Assembly (NCBI GenBank): GCA_035610365.1
Contig: CM069432.1
Span: 232,212,532-232,276,531, forward strand
Length of the DNA stretch: 64,000 nt
Reading direction: 5' to 3'
Source: Aquatica leii
Lineage: Eukaryota > Arthropoda > Insecta > Coleoptera > Lampyridae
Position numbers and translations under genes: made by a program. Positions 24,271 to 35,367 of the stretch are shown here, piece by piece; within the stretch, counting starts at the first letter, position 1, and each line of letters starts with the position of its first letter. Under the pieces are notes generated by a model. That model saw only the letters and a list, made by a program, of their open reading frames with translations. It did not search any database and had not been told where the DNA came from.

Positions 24271-24719
24271 TGATATTTAAACGTTCGAGAAGTTATCTGC
24301 AAGAGCAAGAGCCTTCTGGAAGTTGTTATCCATCTTCTAGAAGATTTACCAAAAGATAGGGAACACTCGAGAAGGATTTCCAAATGTGTATAAATACCGA
24401 CGAAACAAATCGTAGGTCAGTTATTGTCGTAATGCGAATACAGCAGTGTTAAGAAGATTATTCAAGTTCAAATAAATAAGTCGTTAGCACGTGTGTGTAC
24501 ATAAATATACAGAGAATAATCTTGTACGTGATTTTAGTGTAAACAAGTGTGTGAATCTATCCGCGGACTTTATCTTATCTTAATTAGTGTAAGTGTTTTT
24601 ATTAAATATTATTAGATTTCATTAGTTCGGTTAATTTACAAGTGTACATATTTCTAGTATAAGTAAAACATATTTTTAGTCGTTTAAATAAATTAGTTTT
24701 AATAATAAAATTCGTTACA
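24271..24719 (+). repeat. LTR-like repeat family A, copy 3 (best promoter part)
   Basis: It begins TGATATTTAAACGTTCGAG and ends AATTCGTTACA, i.e. TG...CA as in LTRs. The order is: palindromes of heat-shock-element type, TATA box, initiator, a leader GTTAAGAAGATTATTCAAG shared with copies 2 and 4, GTGTGTGAATCTATCCGCGG, then TTAGTTCGGTTAATTTACAA and an AT-rich end. No retroviral-type gene is adjacent, so it would be a solo LTR if the LTR reading is right. Confidence 0.65.
24284..24421 (+). promoter_or_regulatory. Heat-shock-like promoter: HSE palindromes, TATA, initiator
   Basis: Three exact TTCnnGAA palindromes occur upstream: TTCGAGAA (24284), TTCTGGAA (24314) and TTCTAGAA (24335). A further CTCGAGAAGG lies at 24366. 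A TATAAATA box is at 24389-24396. The initiator-like GTCAGTT places its A at 24419, 30 bases from the start of the TATA box. This is the arrangement of insect heat-shock promoters (HSF binds inverted nGAAn units). Inducibility is inferred, not shown. Confidence 0.55.
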
Positions 24720-24774
24720 ATATATTATATAGATATGGTAACACTGACGATAAAAACGCAAGCACAAGATTTTT

Positions 24775-25250
24775 ACTGATCCTTCTCTAACAGATTGACC
24801 AGAATTTAAAATATCGTTTTCAAGTAATTCTAGAAACCTTATCTAGTGGTCACAAAATTAATTTTCAAAACTTCAAAAAAATACAGAAGAAACAGCTGAA
24901 CTTTATGTGCAATTATATCTTAGATACCAATGTCGCCTAAAATGCAAAATTCGTGGTCCAATTGTAATAGAAAATGCTATATTACTAAGCGGCCAATTGT
25001 CCGAAAAAGCAGCCAAAGAGATGAATTCCGATAATTCCGTCAAAATTTAGCTCGAACATTTTTCTTTTTCTTGTTATGAGGATTCTCAACGTATTTCTTT
25101 TGAGTTCGAACCCAGTCTTGACGGGTATGAGAACCACGATAATAATAAAAATAAAAATCATTTTTAAATGAGACTTTAGTAATGTTACTGCCAATGGAAT
25201 CTTTATATGGTCTTGAAGAGGAGTCCGATCATAAAGAAACAGATCACTGA
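24775..25250 (+). pseudogene. Relic of another uncharacterised insect repeat-borne gene
   Basis: With frame changes the strand reads GHKINFQNF near 24850, TEETAELYVQLYL near 24890, IRGPIVIENAILL near 24950, GQLSEKAAKEMN near 24995 and SFEFEPSLDGYENHD near 25095. I recall this combination (HGPIVI...GQLSEEAAEARNK...SSDP) from insect proteins of unknown function that occur in many copies. Several breaks make it a pseudogene. No function is assigned. Confidence 0.45.
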
Positions 25251-25544
25251 TGCATCATCGAACGAAGAAATCGAACCTTCTTCCTAAATCGTTAACAACT
25301 GCTAACAGTGTTCCCCAAAGACCTCTAAATAGGTCAACATTTTTATGAACGCCCTGTATACAACTAATTAATTATTTAATTTACTAACTGATACGTTTAA
25401 ATTAGGTTAGAACATAATAATATTTTTGGCCGCCCAGATTCGTCAAATATCCCACTATGCATCGTTGGATAGGAACAGGAGTATGAGAATTCATATTACT
25501 CTAGAAACAACAACGAAAACCAAAAACATAGAAATAGGGTTGCA

Positions 25545-25814
25545 GTGCTTGTAAAAAGCAATCTGGTAAAATATATAACTAACTTCGTACCAATTTCCGA
25601 AAGAGTTATGCTTCTCCAATCGCAAGGTTATCCATTCAAAATAAATATATTACAGGTCTACGCTCCTACTGACGACAAGAAATATGACAACAAAGTAGAA
25701 CACTTCTACGAATCAATCAATAAAATCATTAAAGTATTAGGAGATGAAGTAACATTCATTACAGGGGATTTCAACGCAAAAATTGATCGCGGTCGCCGGA
25801 GAGATTTATTTTGA
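25545..25814 (+). pseudogene. LINE endonuclease fragment (open for 89 codons)
   Basis: This is the longest uninterrupted piece of the LINE. It contains the QVYAPTDD and TGDFNAK motifs of EEP-type endonucleases (the D and N of GDFN being active-site residues in the family). The reading begins at a TTG and the family frame continues upstream, so this is not a true start. A stop at 25812 interrupts the family sequence, which resumes immediately in another phase (SLGLDQSNERGDRLYKFYQE). Confidence 0.65.
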
Positions 25815-26764
25815 AGCCTTGGGCTTGATCAAAGTAACGAGAGAGGCGATAGGCTTTATAAATTCTACCAGGAAACTGAAATGGCAATAACTAACATATG
25901 GTTTTAACTACCAAAGCGCAGATTATATACATAAACAGCACCACAAAGTGCCCATGATAGATCTGAACCAAACAAAAACCAAATCGACTACATTTTTGTC
26001 AACAAACAATATAGAAATTGTGTAAAACATGCAAAAACATACCCCGGCACCAATAATAGATCTAATCATAACCACATTGTATCGGACGCGACGTAAGACT
26101 TAGATTAAAGGTTGCGATGAACAAACAGAAAAACAGACAAGTAGACCTATAGAAATTGAAAAATGAGGACATACGAGAAAAGGCAGCATAATCTTAATAA
26201 TAGTCTATCGCAATTTACATGTGGAGATGCACAAAGCGTACACACTAGTTGAAGTGACATTAAAGAAAAAAAACAGAGTGTGTGACACAACACCTTAAAA
26301 GTCAAAAAAACGTTAAAACGATTAAATGGATGACAGATGAAGTATTGGCTCTAATGAACTGCAGAAGTTTATAAAAACAAAAAAAAAAGTTGTAAAAGAA
26401 TGTTGGATCAAAAGACAATGTGAAGAACTAGAAGATATGAGTCTGACACATGATGATTATGGCATGCACCGCAAGATTCAAGGAAATATCAAGTGACTAT
26501 AGAAAACAAAGGCAAAGGTGACTTTGTTTGATCAAGAAAATAACGAGCTGATACTTAAGGAATCTGAGTTAAAAACGACCTAGAAAAAATACGTAACAGG
26601 CTTATTTCAGGATCAAAGGAGCACACTAGAAGATCAAGGAGCAAATGAAGAGCCTGATATTTCAAAATCTAAAGTGCAACACGCATTGCAAATATCAAAA
26701 AAAACAGAAAAGCAGTAGGCCTGGATCTAATACCAATAGAAGCTTTTGCACTATTAAATAATAA

Positions 26765-27010
26765 CAAATATGGACATAACACTAATGTAAACTCAAAATT
26801 CAATTAATATGAGACTGGTGATGCCAAGAAACAACAAATATGTTTTTATTCGACCACAAAACGAACACACCAGAACACTTTTTTTAATCAACGTCTAACT
26901 GGACGTCTTGCCCCTGCTCTCTTAAACAAAAACAAAAGCACTAACCTAATATAAAATATAAACTAAATCAAAATAAAAATAATAACTTAAAAAAGATAAC
27001 TATAATTATT
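26765..27010. other. Insert inside the LINE reverse transcriptase
   Basis: The reverse-transcriptase reading stops at about 26765 and resumes at about 27015. The inserted 0.25 kb has no ORF. ACTATTAAAT before it and ACTATTTAAC after it could be a target duplication of about 9 bp. In the minus orientation it carries CGAATAAAAACATA, which may be a polyadenylation-type signal of an LTR or SINE. The identity is not known. Confidence 0.4.
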
Positions 27011-27900
27011 TACACCAATAGTAAAACTATTTAACAATATATACAACTCAGGAGATATACCCCGGTACTGGCTGGAGCCGACATTCGTTGTAATAAACAA
27101 AAAACAACACACCATGCATTGCAGAGGTCATCACTTAATTAGTATTATGTCCCAAATGCTTAAAACCTTCCTCCGAATAATACATGCAAGAATAAGAATT
27201 AAACGCGAAGAGGATTTAGACGACACGCAATTTGGCTTTAGAAACGCATTCGAAACGCGAGAGGCTTTATTTGGATTAAACGTCATCCTACAAAAATGCC
27301 GGGGGATCAACGAAGGGATGTGTTTGCCTGTTTTATAGACTAGGCAAGTGCGCTTGATAGAGTGGAGCCTGACATACTAATGAAGACAATAATTAATTAC
27401 AACCAAGGAGGTCAGTATACAAAGAGGAGTACGACAAGAGTGTATACTTTTGCCCTCAAATATTTAAAGAAGCATTGAAAAATATACCACAACTAGGCAT
27501 GAAGAAATGGAAGGCTTATTACGACAATCAGGTATGCAGACGACACTGTTATCCTTGCGCATACGTTATATAAACTCCAACTACTTGTTAACATGAGAGG
27601 AACTAGAGAAAGACTAGGACTAAAGATAAACATCGAGAAAACTAAGTTCATGATAATTAGCCGCCAAAATTATAATAACGCTGCACTATATCTCGACGAA
27701 CAACAGATTGAACGTGTCACGAAGTTCAACTTAAATTTAAGATTGTACCAACGACGTTGAAGATTGCAACAATAAATAGGCTCGAGGCGTTTAAAATGTG
27801 ATTGCACAGGAGAATGTTGCGTGTTTCATGGATTCATCATGTAACCAACGAAGAAGTCATCCGAAGGGCACAAACTGATAGACAAATGCTAACAACTATT

Positions 27901-28564
27901 AGGTGCAGAAAGATTTCCTATCTTTGTTTAACATTTCATTGATACTGATGATACCGTTAGATCATATATCTTTGGCGTAAATTATTTAGTACTTACCTAC
28001 TCAGTTTTAATATACATAGACCATCCTCCTGTCTTTTATTTTATTCACTTTCCATAAAAATATAGAATTACGAAAGAAACGATAGCATAGATATCAGAAT
28101 TCCAATTAAACAAAAACATATAATTTATGACAGATGACAGGACTATAAATGCGATGCGAATTAAGTAATTTTTCGGCCGTTTTGCAAATACGGTTTTGAC
28201 TGTTTAAACACACCAATGTAAATATTACGTTAGTGTACACTTACAAGCATGGACATAAAAGTACTAAAACAATATGCAATATAAGCAAATAACTTAGAAC
28301 AACATACAGTAAGGATTGCCTTCAAACAGGGCTTAAGAAAAATAGCTCAAAAACCTTACAGTTAACTATCACACTAAGCTCATTTTAAAAAAATATAGTA
28401 AAAAGAGAAATTAGTTCTAACTCGTTCACTTCGAACGATTTTTCATTACCATAAATGTAATCAAAAGACAGTATTCAACTGTAAACCTGTATTTAAACCT
28501 AAGGTTATCAAATGTAGCTTTAAATTATGACTTTTTTTTTTAAATGTAGAATTTAGAATCTTAC
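27901..28564. other. Intron or intergenic DNA downstream of the membrane exon
   Basis: No coding sequence is recognised. The sushi-protein gene must continue in this direction, because the exon at 28565 ends with a splice donor rather than a stop codon. Confidence 0.4.
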
Positions 28565-28800
28565 CTGGCCTACTTGTATACCATCAGCAAAAGCAATAAG
28601 AGCTAGTCTGTCGGGATGGTGTAAAAGAGCTGCATGGTCGGCAAGATCAGGTCTAGGAACGGGGGGTGGTATAGGTACTGCTCGTGACAATGGTTTCCGT
28701 CTTCTACAGACAACCGCTAACCATATAACAAGAAGCAGTAATAAAACCCCTGCTCCTGTTGCTAATGATATCAACATTGGTCCCCCTCCATTAACTTCCA
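28565..28800 (-). CDS. Sushi-domain membrane protein, transmembrane exon
   Basis: This is an internal exon of a single-pass membrane protein. On the minus strand an acceptor TTTATTTTAG precedes 28800 and a donor GTAAGA follows 28565. The exon enters in phase 1 and leaves in phase 0 after CAG. It encodes a short glycine-rich juxtamembrane piece (EVNGGGP), a hydrophobic segment (MLISLATGAGVLLLLLVIWL), a basic stop-transfer run (CRRRK), a proline-rich stretch (AVPIPPPVPRPDL) and a conserved-looking tail, HHPDRLALIAFADGIQVGQ. Together with the upstream CCP exons this predicts extracellular CCP domains and a cytoplasmic tail. The tail continues in an exon I could not find. Codon use is much less AT-biased than the flanks. 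I cannot name the orthologue. Confidence 0.8.
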
Positions 28801-29936
28801 CTAAAATAAATTTGATATATAAAAAAATCCATTATAAGACAAAAAAAAATCTGCAAGTAAAAAAGCAAAACTACATGCACATACTGTTACATTCTCTTTA
28901 ACATTAAAATTTAATACAGGTTCACCCGAAACTTGTACGTCACACATTTTTTGAATCATTACTGCGGTAAAATATTCTTCTACAAACAGTAAATTAAAAA
29001 CATTTTAAATGATTAACTTTAACTTCTATAAACTATTGAATGAAAGCTATAAATAGAAATAGTAACTCTTGAAGACAAAGAATAGTAAAAAATAAAACCA
29101 AACCTTTCACTTAAAGATCACTCTTATTCTTCTTGTTAGAACTTCGTTAGAAAATCTTTTGGCTAACAAAGCAACCATTACAATTGATCGAATGTGTAAA
29201 AATAATTGGTTGACTAACTGTGAGAAAAAAATTAGGAAATTTTGCATTCATCATCGGACCGCAAAGGTAGAATGATATTCCTCAACTGTTATTTATTTGC
29301 AAATTATTGATTCAGCTAAATTATGCATTCGAGGAAAGTATTACTAGCACCATATTGGCGAGTTGAATCAACCCCAGCAAGTGATATCTTGAAATCCCCA
29401 AGATCGTGCAGTGCACAAAGCAGTTACCATCCTAGTAAAAGATGAGGTAGAAGCTGCCCAATGTATTCATCACATAGCTACAAATATTACTGCTTTGGAA
29501 CCGAACAATGTGATGTCATATTTAGTACAATACAAAATAAAGCAAGGTTGGTTTTCCAAAAGTGGTCTGCATTTAATAAGATACATAGACACATTTTGTG
29601 GACTATATTTTATTCAAGTATATTGCTATCAAGATGCTATTACCAACGTCAGTTGTTGCTTGCAAACTGATATTTAGAACATTTGTCCATCTGATTCCTA
29701 CAATTGAAACCGTCTGATAACAGCACTTACAGCAACGCTGGTATACATAAAGAACAATCTAAAAGTAATTCAATTATTAAACATCATTTGTATCTATCAA
29801 AAAAAGTGGATTTTGAAAACTATGTCACGTTTTACTTCAGGTGCCAGACGGTTGAAAATGTCAAAATCAATGTTTACAAAATACAAAGCGAGTTTTCAAT
29901 TTTCTTCAATAAACTATATAATATATACTCTGAATT

Positions 29937-31158
29937 CGAAATTGCAACACCAAGGGGTGGAAATTTTGTGATCAAACTTGGCAGGAAGTTTTAGCTACTC
30001 AGCGGTAGTAAATGATTAAAATTTTATTCAAATGGATCAAGTGGTAATGACCTATCTGACGTTTTTTTTTGTTTCTACTACTTTATTGCCGAGTGTATTT
30101 CGTGCGAATCTTGGTTAATTTTAATATTGTTACCTCTTGTGGTTCTTCTGTTTAACTTGCTTTGAGAGTGTGATTATGCCTAGAGTGCGCCAATTAAGCG
30201 AATATGCCAGAGATCGAATTGTTGGCTTACGTGAAGATGTTTTTTTTTGACAAAGAAATTAAAAATCGTCTTAACAAGGAACCAATCCACTATCATGCGC
30301 TGTTATCAAGCATGGACTAGGGAAGGTTATAATCGTCGTAGACAAGGAACTTGGGGACGGAGACCGATTTTCCAACACTAGATCAATCGCTGATCAATGG
30401 TTAGGTAATGAAAGTCGTCCTGTAACCCTTCGAACAATTTACCATCGAATCAGAAGTTTCGGATTACAATCCAATCGGCCATATCTTGTGCTACCACTGA
30501 CGACTCAACACCGACATCAACGTTTGGAATGGTGTAGGTTGCGACTCCAATGGAATCTGGAATAACATAGAGTAGCGATGAATCCCTATTCTGTTTGGGG
30601 ATACATGATAACCGTATGGGAGTCAAACGAAGACCTGGAGAACAGCGCAATGTTCAATTTTATGTTCAGCGGCTCCTGAGGGGATTATGGTAGGGGGTGC
30701 TATAGCCTATAGGAGTTTCCTGTGGTATGCATCCGAGGCATATGTTAACGAGATGGTGGAACCCCATATTCTTCAAATTCTTCAACAGTTGGAAGACCCA
30801 CTTTTCCAGTAGAATAATGCTCGTCCCCACATAGCAAGACGCTCTATGAACCAATTCAAAAACGCAAATGTTAATCTCTTACAATGGTCGCCTAGATCTA
30901 GCGACCTTTCGCCTATTGAACACGTGTGAGACATTATGGGTAGAAGACGCATCCTCCACAAACACAAGAAGTTCCACGGCGTAAATTGCAAGTTGCTTGG
31001 GATACAATACACCTACTAGTATCGATGCCACGAAGAATGAGGGAGTGTAAAACCAACAGGGAGTGAACCAACTCATTTTCTTTCAAGTTTTAATCATGTC
31101 GTACCTCTAAGTAGCTAAACAAAATTCCCAGCCATTCTTGGCGTTTCAATTTCAATGT
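29937..31158 (+). mobile_element. Tc1-like transposon with long inverted ends
   Basis: The left end reads GAAATTGCAACACCAAGG near 29939. The complement of the right end reads GAAATTGAAACGCCAAG from about 31158. The similarity continues about 75 bases inward through GGAATTTTGT, TTAGCTACT and ATGATTAAAA, with an indel. The transposase (30176-31066) lies in between on the + strand. Exact termini and target TA were not resolved. It sits in the sushi gene intron, antisense to the gene. Confidence 0.65.
30176..31066 (+). pseudogene. Tc1-like transposase, decayed
   Basis: It starts with ATG in MPRVRQLSEYARDRIVGLRE. A frame later gives RPVTLRTIYHRIRSFGLQSN, then HRHQRLEWCRLRLQWN. The DDE core appears as a region equivalent to VKRRPGEQRNVQFYVQR near 30635. 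Next come YVNEMVEPHILQILQQLEDP near 30745, a NARPHIARR segment near 30825 (catalytic second Asp replaced; the codon before N is AAT), then SPRSSDLSPIEHV near 30895 with the third acidic position. At least four frameshifts and several stops are present. This is typical of an inactive Tc1 copy. Confidence 0.65.
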
Positions 31159-31583
31159 CACAGAGTATATTTCTTTATAGCATCTGTCAATCAGACAAGT
31201 AGAATTATCGAATACCTTTGGTGTAAAATATTGTCTCGTTAACGAAACAACATACTATGAAATAGTTTGTCTTAAATTAAATTTTTAACTATCAATAGAC
31301 AATAAGATACCAATCCATTCAACATTTGTTATTGAATATTTTGAACAACCTGTGATTCTCAACTTGAGCTGTTGATTCTCAAGAAACAGAAGAAAAGGGT
31401 AGGTATTTGATATGACATGAAAAATATGGATCCTCTTTGTCTATCATTCAATTGGTAGGAACAATTAGATATATCGTTCCATTTAAACAAACATTTTATA
31501 AATGTTTTTGATGTGCTAACGCGCGAATAATCGACTTCATCGTTTTGCGTGCTACTAAAGCAATGGTCTAAACGGTTCATTAA

Positions 31584-33865
31584 CCCATTGAGACCTGGGT
31601 GCATAATTATGTGCAGTTTTTTCAAATACTTCTTATGAGCTAAATAATGTATTTGTTGCGATGTGGACTAGATAGGCATAATAATGCAGACGTTTTAGTT
31701 AATGTAATTAATTTCTGTCGATTTATAAATCAAAATAAGTACCTACTGTATTCTATATTCGCACATATGCTCAGCTTTCGTTGAGGAATAATTGTGCATA
31801 ATATGTCCGAAACGTGAATTTTACGAATTTACACTTCTTTTAGAAAAGCGATATGATCCAACTAATGCGGCAGATGCTGAAGCCCTTCTAAGGCTTTTGG
31901 ACAAATTGTCAGATGTAGAGCTGAGTGAAGATGACCAGGGAGATGCTCATAATTTTTATACAGAACCTTCAGTAGATGCTGTTCGTGCAGGTGCAGATAA
32001 AGTTGGACTAAGATTTGTTGTGGAAGAAAAGCTATATGATGACGAGGAAGATGAGTTACCTTTGTCGGAACTCGCGAGATTGATAAAATCACAACAAAAA
32101 GATACACAGGTGACATCGAAACAAAATATTAGGTGGTGTAAACGTGAATTTGAAACCCCAGTTAATGATTGGCAAGAACCTGAACAGACGGAAACAGAAC
32201 AGCTCAACCCATTAGGCTATTTTCATAAATATATAACTGAACTTGAGTTTGAAAAAATGGCAACATTTACTAATATTTATGCCCATCAACAAGGTGTACC
32301 ATTCAAACCGACAAATTCTTCTGAACTGAAAACTCTTTTCGGGCTCCATATCGCAATTGGTTGCCTCAAATTCCCAAAAGTTCGAATGTTTTGGAGTGAT
32401 GCTCTGAAAATCAACCTCTTTTGTGAAAATATGTCCAGAGATCGTTTTTTTCAACTCAGGAGTAATCAGCATTGTGTTAACAACCTAAACGTGCCTGCAA
32501 ATAATACAAATAAATTTTACAAAGTCCGTCCAATATATGAAGTCATTAGAAAAAGGTGTCTTGAGCTAGAACTTGAACAATGTATATGTATTGATGAACA
32601 AATTGTTCGTTTCAGGAACCGACTTTCAATTAAACAGTACGTGAAAGGTAAACCAACACCTTGGGGTGTCAAAATATTTGTTCTGTGTGGAAAATCCGGA
32701 ATGGCCTATGACTTTCTTGTATATCAAGGGATTAACACACCGATATGTCCAGAAAATCTGAAAACATTTGGGCTTGGCGCTTCTGTTGTTTTACACCTTT
32801 TTGAAAGAGTTGACAAGAATGGTCACATGTTGTTCTACGTCAGTTATTTCTCGTCATATCTACTTTTGCAGGTTCTCAAAAACAGAAAAATATATGCAGC
32901 TGGCACAACCAGGTTGAATGATGATTTGGAAATCCCCCCTTTTTAGGAGACAAAGAACTGAAGGAGAAAGGTAGAGAATCTCATGATGAGATCACAAGTG
33001 AAGATGGTGATGTTGTTCTAGTAAAATGGCTGGATAATCGACTAGCATCAAATTTTATTGGCGTTGGTACATTAGATGAAGCTTCTCGGTGGGATAAAAA
33101 AAACGAAAAGATTCGTGAATGTGTCAAGACCTAAAATCTTTAAAATTTATAATCACTCGATGGGAGGAGTGGATCATTTAGATCAGATGATTAGTCTCTA
33201 CCGAATTTATCTTTGTTCTCGTAAATGGAGACTTCGTATGTTATTTCACGTTGTGGATTTAGCAATTGTCAACAGCTGGTTCGAATACCGAAAAGACTGT
33301 GATCTTCTGAAGATTCCAAAAAAAGATCAATTGCAACTGATAGATTTTCGCTAGAGATTAGCCGAGAATTTTGTAAAAGTGTGAGTATCTGTATCCTCAA
33401 AAAGAGGAAGACCAAGCACCACACCGCAGTCAACAGTAAGAACAAAACTTTTGAAAAGGAATGAAGAAAATAGACCAATTCCAGAAGTCCAGCATGATAA
33501 AGAAAAAAAAAACGATGTAAATACCCTACATGTAACAAAAAGACACACTTTTATTGTGATAAATGTAGCGTACATTTATGTATCAAAAAAGAAAGAAACT
33601 GTTTTGTAGCGTTCCATAGAAAATAGACGAATAATTATCTGTTTTTATTAATGGATTAAGTTTTTATTTCAACTTATTAGCTTATTTACAAATGTGTTCC
33701 TCATTTACTAAATAGTTTGAATCTTATCCATTGAGACACTTTGTGGATAATTATGACCAACATTTTTTTTCTATCAATAAACTTTTTATTTCTATTTCAA
33801 ATACCTACTTTCCAGTAGCATTATAGCGTCAAAAAATTTTTCGTGTCAAATCAGGTCTCAATGGG
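31584..33865 (+). mobile_element. piggyBac element bounded by TTAA
   Basis: TTAA at 31580-31583 is followed by CCCATTGAGACCTG. At the right, the complement of the end is CCCATTGAGACCTGA, followed outside by TTAA at 33866-33869. This is a complete 2.28-kb element with the classic piggyBac target duplication and 14-bp inverted ends, carrying one transposase in + orientation. The ends remain perfect over 14 bases, so the insertion is fairly recent, although the transposase is broken. Confidence 0.9.
31792..33626 (+). pseudogene. piggyBac (PGBD4-like) transposase, one main frameshift and a lost catalytic Asp
   Basis: The DDE_Tnp_1_7 transposase is open for 384 codons to 32946, then shifted by one base (true reading continues as FLGDKELKEKGRE), and shifted again to a frame through 33354. 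The order is: acidic N-terminus (LSDVELSEDDQGD), core (LGYFHKYITELEFEKMATFT, GLHIAIGCLKFPKVRMFWSD), first Asp in CIDEQIVRF, a region where the family's DNYFSS reads VSYFSS so the second Asp is lost, and third Asp in SMGGVDHLDQM. The end is a Cys/His-rich tail (PTCNKKTHFYCDKC, then CIKKERNCF) with its stop at 33624. The frame starts at a TTG directly after a stop. TTTTAG at 31838 could be a splice acceptor for the family's N-terminus. Confidence 0.8.
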
Positions 33866-33959
33866 TTAAAACTAAAAACGAAACATGTTTCAAACAATTG
33901 AGTGAGTTGAGTGATTTTAAAGATTGATAACTTTTGAAAAATTAAATCTTTATATTTTT

Positions 33960-34915
33960 GGTTTCAGATTTAAGAACTAGAAAATGGGAGTTTTTGTTAA
34001 GAAAAAAATCATCAATGAACAAAGAGTCGCTATTTTGAAAACTAAAAATCAATTATTGAAACCCCGAGAATGTATCGCAGACGTTTCGATGTAAAAAGTG
34101 CTCCCGCGAACTACATATGTGTAATCTGATTACACGTTTTCAACAGCAGGGATCTGCTGCTGACCTGTCCGAATAGAACAGAATATCCAGCAAATTCGCG
34201 ACAGCGTAAAAAAAGATGCAGAAACGTTCTTCCCCAACTAAGGCTCTACCGGTCAAGTCCACATCGTATTCTAAGATATTTGCATATCAATAGCAGTACT
34301 CTTATTCGTCTCATGTAAAAACGCGATGCATTTGATGTAGCTCTGCCCATTCGGACAGATCGTCAGTTACGTACTGTGTCTTATATGTATGTATATAGAC
34401 ATGAAAGCAAATATATAAATGTAGGTATAGCACTGGCATTTTAATTAATTATCTTTTCCTATTATGTTTCTTTTTCATTCCACGCAAAGAACAAGCATAA
34501 AAATCTTTAGGGCGACTACTAGAAGTAGCTGTCGTCCCTGGCGACATTTTCAACTTTCTATTTCTGTTCGTTACGTTAAAAGTGCACAGAATGTAAAATG
34601 CGCTTTTATAAATGTTGAGCACAACCATTATTATTGGCAGTCGTGTGTGTCTTTATATGACACGGACTCTAAGAGAAATGTTTGATTAACGAATGATTTT
34701 ACAGCCCCAGACTTTCCTGTGTAGTTATCTCAACAAGAGAATTTACATCAATAAACCGAGAACCAGTCATCAACTTAAGATGAACATTCAAGCTAGAAAC
34801 ACGCTTTTAGATAAAAATGTTTTAACATTCCATAAAATTTACATCTCTGTACTAAGCGTTTTTAATAATTAAAATTTATTAGATTTTTAATTGCCCGAGG
34901 CCCTTTGGAACACCT
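33960..34915 (+). pseudogene. mariner-family relic (N-terminal half and right end)
   Basis: The frames give VKKKIINEQRVAILKTKNQL near 33990 and, after shifts, TRFQQQGSAADLSE near 34135, DSVRKDAETFFPQLRLYRSS near 34200 and HRILRYLHINSSTLI. This is the helix-turn-helix pair of mariner-type transposases (family pattern ...RFEETGSV... and ...RRILRKDLHMKAYK...). The catalytic half is gone. Near 34895 the complement of TTTGGAACACCTTGTATA gives a mariner-like TATACAAGGTGTTCC end. Confidence 0.45.
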
Positions 34916-35367
34916 TGTATAGGTAATGCAAATGACAACTGCATCGGTCAATAAAAGCCAAAGTTTGAGTGGTAAAAACACAGTGTTAAATGACAGTCGT
35001 AAGCCATTGTGCGGCAGTAGTACAATTGTTATTATCGCATCTAAATTTAAAAGCAACGTAAAATTCAATAACATTCAAGTACAAGCTTGCGACTGCAACT
35101 GCTTTGAGATGACAAAGTAATATTAGCGAACACCCTGCAGGACAAGTTACACATTAGTTAAATTTTTCCGATGACTTGCTACCGTTTGAGCTAATAATAA
35201 TGTTAAAAAATATCAATGCAATCAGCACAAACCTGCAAGTGTAACTATAAAATAACGCTGCTACTTAAGAGACAAGGTAAGTTTCAACATTAGTTATTCA
35301 ACTTCAAATAATTGGTTTTAAACAAAAACTGCATTCATCAAAACTATTAAAATAATAAGAAACGTAC

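Larger units (their letters stand above)
25430..27900 (+). mobile_element. Non-LTR retrotransposon (endonuclease plus reverse transcriptase), decayed
   Basis: The N-terminal part is an endonuclease/exonuclease/phosphatase domain: VKSNLVKYITNFVPISERVM, INILQVYAPTDDKKYDNK and VTFITGDFNAKI up to 25814, then NQIDYIFVNKQYRNCV near 25980, a degenerate C-terminal part. The reverse-transcriptase part starts near 26690 (RKAVGLDLIPIEAF), continues at 27020 (LFNNIYNSGDIPRYWLEPTF), LISIMSQMLKTFLRIIHARI, then DTQFGFRNAFETREALF. Box C survives only as a frame-shifted trace near 27535. A C-terminal piece LKINIEKTKFMII lies near 27620. The type is the cfdp2-like LINE common in insects. Stops and shifts are frequent, and a 0.25-kb insert splits the RT near 26765-27010. 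Confidence 0.7.
28801..35367 (-). other. 6.6-kb intron of the sushi gene, loaded with transposons
   Basis: The intron lies between the proposed microexon and the transmembrane exon. It holds a Tc1-like element (29937-31158), a piggyBac element (31584-33865) and a mariner relic (33960-34915). ORFs at 29411-29677, 29461-29670 and 29704-29994 resemble nothing I know, and the last runs into the Tc1 terminal repeat, so I treat them as chance. The rest is AT-rich intronic DNA. Confidence 0.6.

Noticed and set aside
29411-29994. Three + strand ORFs of 69-96 codons in the sushi-gene intron
   Set aside because: Two start at non-ATG codons or overlap each other, none resembles a known protein, and the last runs into the Tc1 terminal repeat.
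30450-31076. Four minus-strand ORFs of 62-76 codons
   Set aside because: All are antisense to the Tc1-like transposase on the + strand.
31862-32472. Minus-strand ORFs inside the piggyBac
   Set aside because: They are shadows of the 384-codon + strand transposase frame.
33269-33575. Minus-strand ORFs at the end of the piggyBac transposase
   Set aside because: They are antisense to the third-Asp and Cys-rich tail region.
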